From Closterium sp. Naga37s-1 (lineage: Eukaryota; Streptophyta; Zygnematophyceae; Desmidiales; Closteriaceae): a stretch of 64,000 bases of DNA. Where the stretch lies: contig CANJKZ010000979.1 in assembly GCA_947471745.1 (NCBI GenBank), positions 2,320,653 to 2,384,652 on the forward strand, in the 5' to 3' direction. Positions 11,208 to 20,972 of the stretch are shown one piece after another. Below the pieces are notes generated by a model, which worked only from the letters and a program-made list of their open reading frames with translations, had not been told where the DNA came from and made no database searches. Position numbers and translations under genes: made by a program. The number at the start of each line of letters is the position of its first letter. Positions within the stretch are counted from its first letter, which is position 1.

Positions 11208-12076
11208 TGTTAGAGATTAAGGACGGAGTCTATGAAGATTAGGGGCTGAAATATCTCAAAATCGTCAACTACAATTCTGGACAGAAAAGTCGTCGTCACA
11301 AGAAACGTCGTCGACGAAAGGTCCACTGTTAGAATTCTTTCAAACTCGAGTATGTTGTAGCCCTTGACCGTGGCTATCTTTCCCAATTTGAATAGTATCA
11401 GAATATGGAGTATAACTCGAGTTATGAACTTCGGCGCACTAGGGGGTATGCTGCCATAGAAAACGTAACTCAATCACAATGATCTCACAAGTTCACACAA
11501 GAAAGTTAGGGTAGCAATAGAACCAGGTAGGAGGGGATGAGGAGGACGAGAGGGAAGGTCCCAAGAGAGTCCCCAACCAAGGAAACCCCATGCCATACAA
11601 TTCCCTTCCCCATAGGCAACCCAACTTTGACCTTTGTCACTATCCCAACCTCCACAATCCACCTCAACCCAACTTGGCCACACTTGCCAACCTGGTTTGG
11701 TTTCTCCCAACCATTTGGCAGCAACTACAGTAGAAAAGACGAATTTCCCAACCCCCAAAAGTCTGTACCCCATATTGAGTCAACCCCACAACTTCCCATA
11801 GTCACCACAACCAAATATCAAAAGCATACGAACTCCAACGTTCGTAACTTTCTTGTTCGTGCTCCGATTGAAGCGATACTTGGTTCCTCGGAAAGCTCTT
11901 GAGCAGAGGAGTCACTTCAGATATCTGCTCAAGCCAAATAACATTCACACACACACTCAGAAAAACCAAACCGCACAAAACACAAATTCTTGCACACACT
12001 CACAACACGCATGCAACGCACGAACATATGATGGGAGGCAGACAGACGTGAATGCGAATGGTAGCATCACTCAACA
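11208..12076 (-). repeat. 5' LTR of the intact copia
   Basis: 869 bp, TG..CA, identical by eye to 5588-6456. It should carry the element's promoter, transcribing leftward. Its outer edge is about 170 bp from the ATG of the host gene at 12250, so it may also affect that gene. Confidence 0.97.
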
Positions 12077-12249
12077 TTTGGCACAACCGAGCCAAACCAG
12101 CTGCGCTCAAAATTCCCCGCGCTTCGAAACCTCGATGCGGTATTTAGGGTGACGGCGGTTGTTTGAATTTCTCATCCAACCTACCAACACCCACATCTGA
12201 CCAGCGAACACCCTCATATCTCACTCCGTCATATCACCTCAACTCAATC

Positions 12250-12483
12250 ATGGCCTCCTGGTTCTCATTCCTAGCGGCATCGCTCGCTATTTTTCTCCTC
12301 GCTACGGCAAGCAGCGCATTCGCACGACACCATTCTTCGGGCATCGCGGCCGTTAGTAAGCCCGCCGCAGCCTGCGTCGCGTCGACTCTGGCGTCATACA
12401 CGAAGTCCGTCAAACTCACTGATGACGGGTACGTGTCTGGGGCGTCCTCCCAAATTGGAATTAGTACCAGCATCTTTTATTGA
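12250..12483 (+). CDS. Putative secreted small protein, first exon of a host gene
   Basis: The ATG at 12250 opens a 77-codon frame. Its first 25 or so residues look like a signal peptide: MASWFSFLAASLAIFLL, then a small-residue stretch ending AFA before RHH. A good splice donor (GTACGT) follows position 12428 after the codons for LTDDG, so the true first exon may be 12250-12428, with later exons lost or outside what I can recognise; an LTR remnant begins at 12957. Family not recognised. The copia TSD lies 169-173 bp upstream, inside the probable promoter or 5' UTR. Confidence 0.45.
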   Translation: MASWFSFLAASLAIFLLATASSAFARHHSSGIAAVSKPAAACVASTLASYTKSVKLTDDGYVSGASSQIGISTSIFY

Positions 12484-12956
12484 GCAGATTATATTTTCGT
12501 TTCGTACACCCGCAGTGAAACTTAGTAGTCTTAATACAGAGTTCGGTTTGCTGTTCCGATCAGCCTAGCCTTACATATGTCAAATAACAATACGACGGGA
12601 TCATCGCTGCGATCGAGGCGAAGGCCGGGAGCAGCGGCGAAACGGGTTGGATTTCCATTGGCTGGACGAAGAAAGCCGGCTTCGTCTCATCGCGAAAAAG
12701 GGCAGGTCGAAAAGCAACGTAAAAGTTACTCTACTGCAACTTTCAAGATATTTTTTTTTACGCCAAAAAAGGGTCGAGGTTCTAAATCTGTGTACCGAAC
12801 GTGACTTGCGAAGCAAATTTTCCGTCACTCTTCCTCACTAACTGTACACATTGACTCAACTGACCAAGTATAAGTTGGAGGGAGTTCGGTGGTGGGGTGG
12901 TTGTATGCCCCCAACCCACCGAGGGCACTTCGGTGCCTTCGATCCCTTTGACTAGG
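12484..12956. other. No gene supported
   Basis: Possible intron or 3' sequence of the short gene at 12250. No motif was recognised. Overlapping short frames on both strands look spurious. Confidence 0.4.
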
Positions 12957-13665
12957 TGTTATGTGATGCTATCATTTGCATTCACGTCTGTCTGCCTCCC
13001 ATCATATGTTCGTGCGTTGCATGCGTGGTGTGTGTGCAAGAATCTGTCTTTGGTGTGGTTTGTTTTTTCTGAGTGTGTGTGTGTGTGTGTGAATGTTATT
13101 TGGCTTGGGAAGATATCTGAAGTGACTTCTCTGCTCAAGAGCTTTCCGACGAACCAAGAATCATCGCGATCGAAGCAAGAACAAGAAAGATATGATCGTT
13201 CGAAGTTTTTTTATTGTGATGCAGCGACTATGGGAATTTGCAGGTTGACTCAATATAGGGTACAGACTTTTGGGGGTTGGGAAATTCGTCACCATCACTG
13301 TAAATGATGCCAAGTGGTTGGGAGAAGCCAAACCAGGTTGGCAAGTGTGGCCAAGTTGGGTGAGGTGGATGGCATGAGTTGGGAAAGTGACAAATGTCAA
13401 AGTTGGGGTGCCTATAGAGGGGGGAATTGTGTGGTATGGGGTTTCCTTGGTTGGGGACTCTCTTGGGACCTTCCCTCTCCTCCTCTTCATCCCCTTCTAC
13501 CTGGTTCTTGCGACTAAAACTTTCTTGTGTGAACTTGTGAGATAATTTGTGATTGAGTTAATTTTCTATGGCAGCATACCCCCTAGTGCGCCGAAATTCA
13601 TAACTCGAGTCAAACTCCATGTTTTGATACTAATCAAATTGGAAAAGATAGCCACGGTCAAGGGC
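12957..13665 (+). repeat. Truncated LTR related to the intact copia LTR, inverted
   Basis: Starts TGTTATGTGATG and follows the reverse complement of the 5588-6456 LTR with many differences, including a longer GT run near 13073-13092. The match stops near 13665 in the middle of the LTR, where gypsy RNase H sequence begins. It is older than the intact element. Confidence 0.85.
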
Positions 13666-13758
13666 TGAGCAATGCGTCGGCGATGTTCGATGCCCCCTTT
13701 TTGTAGGTGACAGTGTAGTGAAAATTGGACTCGAGGAAGTCGATTGGTGGCAGCCAGC
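13666..13758 (-). pseudogene. Gypsy RNase H fragment
   Basis: About 30 codons on the minus strand match the end of gypsy RNase H (TVTYKKGASNIADAL). It is abutted on the left by a truncated LTR and on the right by a copia piece, with a shared CAGCAGCAGCTGCGCT-like run at the right junction. It cannot be functional alone. Confidence 0.75.
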
Positions 13759-14615
13759 GCCAGCAGCAGCTGCGCTCCAGTGAGACCCCGTCGGTCCAGC
13801 AGCTTCGTGAGTGGTACGCTGGGCGTGGGAGGTCTGGGGGTGCAGGTCCCTGCACTTACGTTCTTCGCACCGGCAGTCGTCGTGGGGAGGCGTGTGGGCT
13901 GCCACACACTGCGCAGCGCTGCTTCGGTCGCTTGACTGACGCCTGGCGTGCCCAGTTTCCTGACTCTGTTGAGCTCCCTCGCTGGGGTGATCTGCTTCTG
14001 CAGAATGTGCCTATCTTTGATCTTGATTTCGATGCTATCCTTGCTGCCATGTATGCTTTTCCTGATAGTGCTGAGGGTGACTGTTACCTGAGTGTCCCGC
14101 TCGGCCCGGGCATTGCGGCTGCTGCTCTAGGTGCTAGTGCGTCTGCTGCTCCAGGTACTGGTGCGTCTGCTGCTCCAGGTGCTGGTGCGTCTGCTCTCTC
14201 TGGTACTGCACCTACTGAGGCCTTGCACACTTTCACACTTGACTCTGGTGCTTCGCGCTCTTTCTTTAGAGACAGCACCACACTCACGCCGCTCAGTCGG
14301 CCTGTTGCAGTCTCCCTTGCTGACCCCTCTAGGGGCCCAGTCCTTGCACACTCTTCCACGGTTCTACCGTGTCCTGCGGCCCCGTCGGGCTTGCTGTCGG
14401 GACTCCACCTCCCCTCGTTCTCTACGAACTTGGTGAGTGGAGCTGACCTCCAGGACGCGTGGGTTGACCAGTTCACCCCTGGAGGTCAGCGTGTGACCCA
14501 CTGCACTTGCTCTCGGACGGGCCGCCACCTGGCCACGTTCACCCGTCGGCCAGGGTCGAGTCTGTACACACTGACTACTGCGCCTCCTCCGGTCTCTGCG
14601 TCTGGTCAGGTTCTG
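13757..14615 (+). pseudogene. Copia gag C-terminus and protease fragment
   Basis: Plus-strand fragment of the copia family that fills 44-61 kb. Visible in order: QQLREWYAGR (gag tail), a Cys/His-rich stretch with RRGEACGL, IFDLDFDAILAAMYA, an Ala/Gly-rich linker, and the protease motif TLDSGASRSFFRD. It continues to SASGQV and then breaks into unrelated sequence. Integrase, RT and RNase H are missing. Confidence 0.88.
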
Positions 14616-14668
14616 TTTTTCCAACCTGGGAAAACAACAACCAGGTTCAGGTCCTAAAAACAGAACCT
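14610..14668. other. Inverted repeat (hairpin) at the end of the copia fragment
   Basis: GTTCTGTTTTT and AACCTGG on the left are mirrored by CCAGGTT and AAAAACAGAAC on the right, with a short loop between. It lies where copia coding homology stops. Confidence 0.6.
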
Positions 14669-15107
14669 GTTTTGTCTTTGCCCAACCAGCCAAATGCTGG
14701 TTCCACTGGTTTCCCCTGGCCCTGTAGCATGCAGATACAGACAAACAACATCCAACCTTCACCTAAATTGTACCCCTATAGTGCCTGCCCTGCTACATTA
14801 TATTCAACCAAACAAAACAGTACAATTTCGAGTTGGATAGAACTGAATCTGCGCACTCAATTAAACCGAACTGCAAAGCTTCCATCTTGGGTTCCTTTGC
14901 AAGCTCGTCCTTTCTGCTTGCACTGTTTATAGCGCGTACAATGTTGTGCCGAAGCGCACATTGCGCGAGTACCTGCAAATGCATCAAGCGAAAATTGCGA
15001 AAAACAAAGAAACACACGAACATTCCATTCACACCCAAATGCATTCGCACACGCATACTCGTACAAACAGACGGCAGGATGTCATGCAATGTGAATTTGC
15101 ACCCAAC
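14669..15107. other. Unassigned sequence
   Basis: Between a plus-strand copia fragment and a minus-strand copia leader. The short open frames here have no recognisable motif. Confidence 0.4.
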
Positions 15108-15785
15108 AGGGGCCTAGGGGCCGAGGGGCAGAGGGGCAGGGCCGAGGGGCCTAGGGGCCGAGGGGCCTAGGGGCCGAGGGGCCTGGGTCTCGGGTCGCTG
15201 GTCATGGGTCGCGGGTCGCAGGTCGCGGGTCGCGGGTCGCTAGGGGCCGAGGCGAGGGCAACGGGGCGACGGGGCCGCAGCTAGGGGCGACGGGTCGCGG
15301 GTCGCTAGGGGCTGAGGCTAGGGCGACGAGGCGACGGGGCGACGGGGCTACGGCTAGGGGCGACGGGGCCTAGGGGCCGAGGGGCCTGGGTCGCGGGTCA
15401 CGGGTCGCTGGTCGCGGGTCGCTAGGGGCTGAGGCTAGGGTAACGGGACGACAGGGCCGCGGCTAGGGGCGACGGGTCGCTCAGGGCCACAGCTAGGGCG
15501 ACGGGGCGACAGGGCGACAGGTCGCTAGGGGCCGTGGCTAGGGCGACGGGGTGACGGGGCCGCAGCTAGGGCGACGGGGCGACGGGGCGACGGGTTGCTA
15601 GGGGCTGTGGCTAGGGCGAGGGGGCTACGGGGCCAAGGGGCCGCGGCTAGAGGCGACAGGGCCAAGGGGCCGTGGCTAGGGGCGACAGGTCGCGGGTCGC
15701 TAGGGGCCGTGGCTAGGGCGACGGGGCGATGGGGCCAAGGGGCCAAGCTAGAGGCGACGAGTCGCGAGGGTGGCTAGCAGGGCAG
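15108..15785 (-). repeat. GC-rich leader minisatellite of a copia element
   Basis: Imperfect tandem units built on GGGGCCGAGGGGCCTAG, GGCGACGGGGCGAC and GGGTCGCTAGGGGC. Its position directly downstream (minus sense) of a primer site and LTR marks it as the untranslated leader of the element whose LTR lies at 15839-15929. Confidence 0.8.
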
Positions 15786-15793
15786 CAGGTGGT

Positions 15794-15838
15794 GGGCCCA
15801 AAAAAAAAACGGTCCTAGTAGGGACCTGCTCTAAAACC
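15794..15838 (-). promoter_or_regulatory. Copia primer site plus conserved GGGCCC signal
   Basis: In minus sense the sequence begins TGGTTTTAGAGC at 15838 and reaches GGGCCCACC starting 39 nt further on (GGGCCC at 15794-15799). Between them a short hairpin, AGGTCCCT..AGGACCG, can form. Confidence 0.75.
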
Positions 15839-15929
15839 ATGTCAAAGTAATGAGCTTGAATGAATGAACTATGAAACAGTTGGGTACAAGTACTAACCCT
15901 AATTGGGTTATACCCCTTATGGGCTATCA
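15839..15929 (-). repeat. Short copia LTR, possibly truncated
   Basis: On the plus strand it starts TGTCAAAG and ends GGCTATCA, about 91 bp, against 128-160 bp for relatives. It adjoins gypsy RNase H coding sequence at 15930, so it either inserted into the gypsy or marks a recombination joint. Confidence 0.65.
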
Positions 15930-16455
15930 CGTCTGCGCCGGTCAAGTAACAGCGCCAACCTTTGAACGCATGCACGATCGCGAGCATTTCGCGATCGTGT
16001 ATCGGGTAATTTTTCTCGGGCGGATGCAGTTTTCGTGACTCGTATGCGATGGGCTATAAATCGTTGCCGAAATCCTGTAGCAGTACAGCTCCAATGGCGA
16101 TGTCGCTTGCATCGGTAACCACTTTGAATGGGCGGTGTGGGTCGGCGATGCGCAGTACGGGCGGTGAACAGAGAACATTTTTCAGGGCAGAGAAGGCAGC
16201 ATGCTCTTTCTCCCCCCACGTAAAAGGGACCCCCTTCCGCAGTAAATCCGTCAGCGGGGCAGTTAAGCGTGCCATGTCAAGGACGAACCGACGCACATAA
16301 TTAATGAACCCAAAAAAAATCTGAAGCTCCGTGATGTTCGTCGGGGGGTGCCACGCTTTCACCGTGTCCAGCTTCTTTGGGTCAATTTCAACTCCAGCCT
16401 CGTTCATGGTCATCTGAAAAGTTGCCGGTGCGTTGGTCAGCCCGAAAGGCATCAT
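15930..16455 (-). pseudogene. Gypsy RT C-terminus and RNase H with internal deletion
   Basis: Begins [19 protein letters not shown] and jumps directly to GVEIDPKKL. The related element at 1-2590 has about 80 codons between these points, including the catalytic YLDD. A Gln codon has become TAG at 16054-16056. RNase H continues to LTGADV and then stops at a copia LTR. Reverse transcriptase cannot be active. Confidence 0.88.
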
Positions 16456-17687
16456 TGTGTACTCAAATGACCGTACCTAGTCCTAAATGCTGTCTTGGCA
16501 CAGTCCGATGGTTTGACCCGAATCTGATGGTAACCTCCCCGTAAATCAATTTTCGAAAAGACCCGTGCTGTTCGCAGTTGATCTATCAGTTCGTCGGCGC
16601 GGGGGATGGGGTATCGCGATTTGACTGTAACCCTGTTCAGTGCCCTGTCATCGATGCACATGCGAAAACCTCTGTCCTTTTTCGGTGTAAACAGGATTGG
16701 TGCGGCGAACGGCGACGAGCTTGGTCTGATGAATTTTTTTCCTAGCAGGTAATCTAACTGCTTCCTCAGTTTGTCGAGCTCGGGCTGTGTCAGTCTGAAC
16801 TGTCGCTGTACGGTTGGCTGTGCCCCAGGTTCTAATTCTATTCGGTGATCGTGTGCCCGCTGAGGTGGCACTCCCTCCGGTAAGTCGTCGGGAAAAATCC
16901 CCGGGTACCGTTTCAACAGTTCCTGTAGTTTGGGTGGTACTGCCGCCAGCAGTTTTTGAAAATCGCTCGGCTGCTCTGCTTCTTTCACCACTGCGATATC
17001 CACCGCGTACACGTCAGCTCCAGTGGCGACAGCCCGTTTCATTGTGACGGCGTTGACATGGACCGTTGAAGATTCAGGCGACTGCCGGCGAGGTAGTTCA
17101 ACCCAGTTACTGCTACTTGGCACAGTGCAGCTACCCGTCGTCCAGTCGATTCGCGGGTTGTACCGTCGCAGCCAATCACATCCCAGTAAAATGTCATGCC
17201 CATCCAATATCGTCGTGAGCATTTCCAGTGTAAACCCGAAGTTCCCCCCGCAGCGGACTTTTACTCTCTCCACTTTATCCCGTATGGCCAGCGGCGTTCC
17301 GTCAACTAAGCGTGCATCTATCTCCGGTAAACACCGACTAAGTGCCAGTTGCAGCTTTCTTGCAGTCGCGGTATTAACTAAGCTGTGACTTGCGCCTTCG
17401 TCTATAAAAATCTTCACTGCTGCTCCCTGTATTTTCCCATGGATCAATACTAGGTAATCCGTCGTTGTACCCTCCTTATTCATCCGAGCCCGATCGATTT
17501 CGTGAATCAGTACTGTGACTCGGTGAGGGTCGGTGAGGTTGGGCGAGCAGGCAGTCTCGTCAGTAGTTGGCCCAACTTCTACTAACTGCCGGCGTTTCCC
17601 TGCCTCTGAGACTCCCGCCCCTGCTCTGTTCCGCGGTGCCTCAGCTCTTCTGGCCATTCGCTCTTGCAATGGCCCGGCCGATTGCAA
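16452..17687 (-). pseudogene. Gypsy aspartic protease and RT N-terminus
   Basis: A 411-codon open frame overlapping the end of gag. The retropepsin-like domain contains FIDEGASHS (normally D-S/T-G) and later [12 protein letters not shown]. Then comes the RT N-terminal part with [20 protein letters not shown] and [14 protein letters not shown], ending at RTRYGH where the frame shifts. This is the best-preserved gypsy coding piece in the window. Confidence 0.9.
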
Positions 17688-18368
17688 GCAAAGCTGCGCC
17701 CCTTAAACGGTGCAGCAGCTGCATTCGTCGCAACGGCGTGTACGGTGGCGTGCTCGATTGGTCCCCGAGGACGATGTCCGTGGTAGGACCCCAGTCTCGG
17801 ACGGCGCAGAATGTCGAATTTCTCGGTGAGCGCGAGGATCTCGTTAAAATTCGAGAGCCCGTGTAGCATAATTTCGTGCGAGATGTCCGGCTTCAGCCCT
17901 CCAACGTAACGGTCCACCCGCTCCGCTTCGTGCATGTATCCGACTTGCTCGCATAATGCAAGAAAACCACTCGTGTAGTCTTGAACCGATCTGAGCTGCC
18001 GCCAAGTACGCAGTCTCTGACGCGCCGAAATAGAAGTCGCGATCGGCTCGAAGCGCGCCCGAAGCCCTGCGCACCACGCATCCCACGTGCTGTACTGGGC
18101 TGTCTCGCAAAATGAAATCCAGGTGAAGGCTAGGCCCGTGGGCCCTTCCTCTTGCGATGGTGGCTCGTAGGCGCGTGGCGACGTCACGATGACTCGCCAC
18201 CAATCCATGGCGGGACCCCTCAACATCGAAACAGCATAGCGAATCTTCGCTGCGTCCGACTCGACGTAATTCGCGTCGAAGAAGACGTTCATCGTGAATA
18301 CCCACGATTGAACCGTCGGACCTCCACGTTGGCTCAAGTCGAAACAGGGTGGGCGCTGCGGCTTGAGT

Positions 18369-18979
18369 TGTCAGAATCCCAACCACTAGACCATTGGGAT
18401 AAAAGGGCTTGTTTCAGTAGCGGGTCAGTGCGCCCATAACCCCCCAGGCAAACGCGCCTGTAACCCCCCCTAGGATCGATCGGGGATCTCACAGTGTAGC
18501 TCTACTGACACCCCCCCACACTGGGAGGCCCAGGACTGAGCACAGTGGCAATGGCCAACATGTGCATACACCGGGATTCGAACCCGAGACCGCTCTGATA
18601 CCATGTCAGAATCCCAACCACTAGACCATTGGGATAAAAGGGCTTGTTTCAGTAGCGGGTCAGTGCGCCCATAACCCCCCAGGCAAACGCGCCTGTAACC
18701 CCCCCTAGGATCGATCGGGGATCTCACAGTGTAGCTCTACTGACACCCCCCCACACTGGGAGGCCCAGGACTGAGCACAGTGGCAACGGCCAACATGTGC
18801 ATACACCGGGATTCGAACCCGAGACCCTCTGATACCATGTCAGAATCCCAACCACTAGACCATTGGGATAAAAGGGCTTGTTTCAGTAGCGGGTCAGTGC
18901 GCCCATAACCCCCCAGGCAAACGCGCCTGTAACCCCCCCTAGGATCGATCGGGGATCTCACAGTGTAGCTCTACTGACA
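18369..18979 (-). mobile_element. TRIM-like miniature LTR element with three LTRs
   Basis: Three near-identical 142-bp LTRs (18369-18510, 18604-18745, 18838-18979), each TGTCAG..CTGACA, alternate with two internal segments of 92-93 bp. In minus sense each internal segment starts with TGGTATCAGAG (primer site) and ends with a G-run polypurine tract. TGAGT is duplicated at 18364-18368 and 18980-18984, and the empty site is visible in copy B near 25168. It has no coding capacity, so it must be mobilised in trans. It inserted after the segmental duplication. Confidence 0.95.
18556..18632 (-). other. tRNA-like A box and B box across the LTR/primer-site junction
   Basis: In minus sense the LTR end contains TGGTCTAGTGG (A-box type) and the internal segment contains GGTTCGAATCC (a perfect B box) 33 nt later, the spacing of a real tRNA gene. 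The T stem pairs, but the would-be acceptor stem does not, so this is a possible pol III promoter rather than a tRNA gene. It is repeated at the second LTR joint (about 18790-18866). Confidence 0.7.
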
Positions 18980-19526
18980 TGAGTGGCATTGGTGCCATGA
19001 TGGCGTGCCCGCCACTTGTCGCTGCAAAATCCACGTGCCGACGGGCTTCACGAGGCTCCCGCGGGCTTGGTGCGGTCCTCTTTCTCTCCATGCCAGGCAT
19101 TGAGTGAGTGGCACCATTTCTGGCTACGCCTGAGCGTTGTCCCACGCTGTCGTTCTGTGTCGGTGTGCCTGATGAGATGACGATTGGCTCCTCTGGTTGT
19201 GCAGGTGCATTTGTTGGTGCTGGTGCATTCACCGTCGATAGCTGGCGAGCGGAGTCGCGTTCCGCTGTGAGTGTAGCAATTTCGAGTGCCGAATCTTTGA
19301 GTTGGCGCACGAGACGGTCGAGCTGTGCTTGCGTCAGTGTCGCGAGAGTAATTTCAGCCATGGCGGGGGTGTCGGGCAAGCTCAGCAAGAGCCTCTGGCG
19401 TGGCCGTGCGTGCTTACGAGAGAGCACTACGAGCGGCGGTGCTTGGTCGCTGAGAGATGTCTACCCCCCAAACAATTGAGATAGTGGGGAAGCGAAGGTG
19501 TGGGTGCGGTCCGAGAGAAGCTCGTA

Positions 19527-19540
19527 GGCTCTGAATACCA
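19527..19540 (-). other. Gypsy primer-binding site
   Basis: The minus strand reads TGGTATTCAGAGCC two bases from the LTR, a one-base variant of the iMet primer site. The same site occurs in copy B at 25712-25725. Confidence 0.7.
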
Positions 19541-19542
19541 AG

Positions 19543-20365
19543 TGTTACGAGTGCAATTGAGTGAGTGAGCGAGGATTGCACTATTGAGGCAAGAATACAA
19601 TGAGCGAAGGATTGAGCGAAAAATATATAGCGAAGCTACAGTGGTAACGGTAACGTATGGAAATTGGGGTGCGCGACGGGCCTAGCGCCAGGGCCCTAGA
19701 TATCAGACTTTTTACTCTGATTCAGAGTTCCTTCAGACTTTTTTTTTGTACATAGGCTGAACTGAAAGTTTTTTTTTACGTACCTTGTCTGATTTTTCAG
19801 GGTTTTTTTTTATGATTTGGCTGAAATTTCAGCCTAATTTTATGAGTGTAGGCTGAGCCCTCAGCCTTGTATCGGGGGTGCCACTGAATCCGGCAATACA
19901 GGGATTTCCGCCAGCCTGTAGGATTACTGGTAACACTGTCAATCACGGGCGGGAAATCAAGGTTTCCCCGCGAGGCCCCGCACTGTCGCGTTGGTACAGC
20001 AAAGCGGCCAATCAGGGTTGCGCAGCAGGCAGCGTTGGCAAGAATCGTTGCCAACGCATGGCTCTCAGTCTCAGCGCACTACGCCTCGTACGGCACCACA
20101 AACATCCACCCCACCCCACCTTCCCTGCAAACACGACCACTCTGCTCCAAGAGACAGGGAGCCTTCAAGGGCTCAAAAGGAGGCTGTAGAGGTTGAGCGT
20201 GCCCCTGTAGAGGTTCAGACTCTGACTCAGATATGTGACATGTTTTATTGTGTTTTTTTATGAAAGTTTTACAGCTAACTCTGAAAATTCAGCCTAAAAA
20301 ACTTTGAGTTGTCTGATTTTTCAGCCTAAAATTTTGGGGCCACACTGACTCACAGAGTTCTAACA
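19543..20365 (-). repeat. Gypsy 5' LTR, copy A
   Basis: Runs from TGTTACGAG to GTTCTAACA on the plus strand (823 bp) and holds several T runs. Its boundaries rest on the TG..CA ends and the neighbouring primer site. No second LTR of this element is in the window, so they are tentative. Copy B is 25728-26550. Confidence 0.65.
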
Positions 20366-20370
20366 GGGGT

Positions 20371-20392
20371 GCACGCTGATCGATCAGCGTGC
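20371..20392. other. Perfect 22-bp palindrome
   Basis: GCACGCTGATC followed by its own complement GATCAGCGTGC, six bases beyond the putative LTR end. It is conserved in copy B at 26556-26577. Confidence 0.7.
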
Positions 20393-20972
20393 CTCAAAAC
20401 TAATCTAGGGGCCTGCCTAGCGCCAAGGTTGGGGATTGTCGAGGCGGAGGTCCTGAGCGCAAATTACCAACCAAACCGTGAGGTTGGGTCGCGTCGTGAA
20501 CAGTGGCGGAAATAGTGTCGAGGCGAATGTCGCGAGTGGTAACGGATTATTGTGGGGTACTGTTGGTGGGAAACAGTGGTGTACGCGCTGAGCAGGGACG
20601 CGAAGTAATGAAAAGGAATTTTCCTTACAATGCATAACTCTTTTAAAGAATTTAGACAATCCTATATTTAGTTCGAATTCTTATAAATAACATAAATGTG
20701 CATTAGGCATCCTTAACTAGTAGTCTTTAGATCATGCTTGATTGATTAGCATATATATGTGGAAGGTGCTAAATCGTATAAACGATTTCCCTAAAATATG
20801 TACATGTATAAACTGCAGCGCAGCTTTTTGCAGAAAGCCTGTTTCAGGAATTTGTGACATCATCCAAAAGCAATTGGCAAGCCAAGCTTCCCGAGCTGCA
20901 GCCACTTCCACTGAATTCAGTACCTTGATATCCTCCCCCTGAGCTCTGTCACCTTGTTGCGTTGCTGGAAGA

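Larger units (their letters stand above)
5588..12076 (-). mobile_element. Intact Ty1/copia retrotransposon, 6489 bp
   Basis: A complete element read on the minus strand: 5' LTR 11208-12076, tRNA-iMet primer site 11194-11205, one uninterrupted Gag-Pol frame 10986-6514, polypurine tract beside 6457, and 3' LTR 5588-6456. The LTRs are 869 bp, begin TG and end CA, and look identical by eye. The element is flanked by exact TTTGG copies at 5583-5587 and 12077-12081. Identical LTRs and an open 1490-codon frame indicate a recent and possibly still mobile insertion. Removing it rejoins sequence leading into the short host gene at 12250. Confidence 0.97.
17582..19361 (-). pseudogene. Gypsy gag, split by a miniature LTR element
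   Basis: Gag starts at the ATG ending at 19361 (MAEITLATL). It has a Pro/Ala/Thr-rich N-terminal part, then the capsid-like part (WVFTMNVFF, MDWWRV, ARFEPIA) and a Cys/His stretch [11 protein letters not shown] near the C-terminus, a variant of the usual CCHC knuckle. The frame is broken at 18369-18979 by the TRIM-like insertion. Copy B at 24394-25546 lacks this insertion and is otherwise nearly the same. Confidence 0.88.
15930..20365 (-). mobile_element. Ty3/gypsy element, truncated at its 3' end
   Basis: Minus-strand element: 5' LTR 19543-20365, primer site 19527-19540, gag from 19361 leftward, protease and RT to about 16452, and RNase H ending abruptly at 15930. Integrase and the 3' LTR are missing. 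Gag is interrupted by a miniature LTR element at 18369-18979. The right part (17593 onward) is included in the tandem duplication. Confidence 0.85.

Noticed and set aside
18556..18632. A genuine tRNA gene on the minus strand
   Set aside because: A and B boxes and a T stem are present, but the 5' and 3' acceptor halves do not pair and the sequence is part of a TRIM-like element with LTR ends and target duplication.
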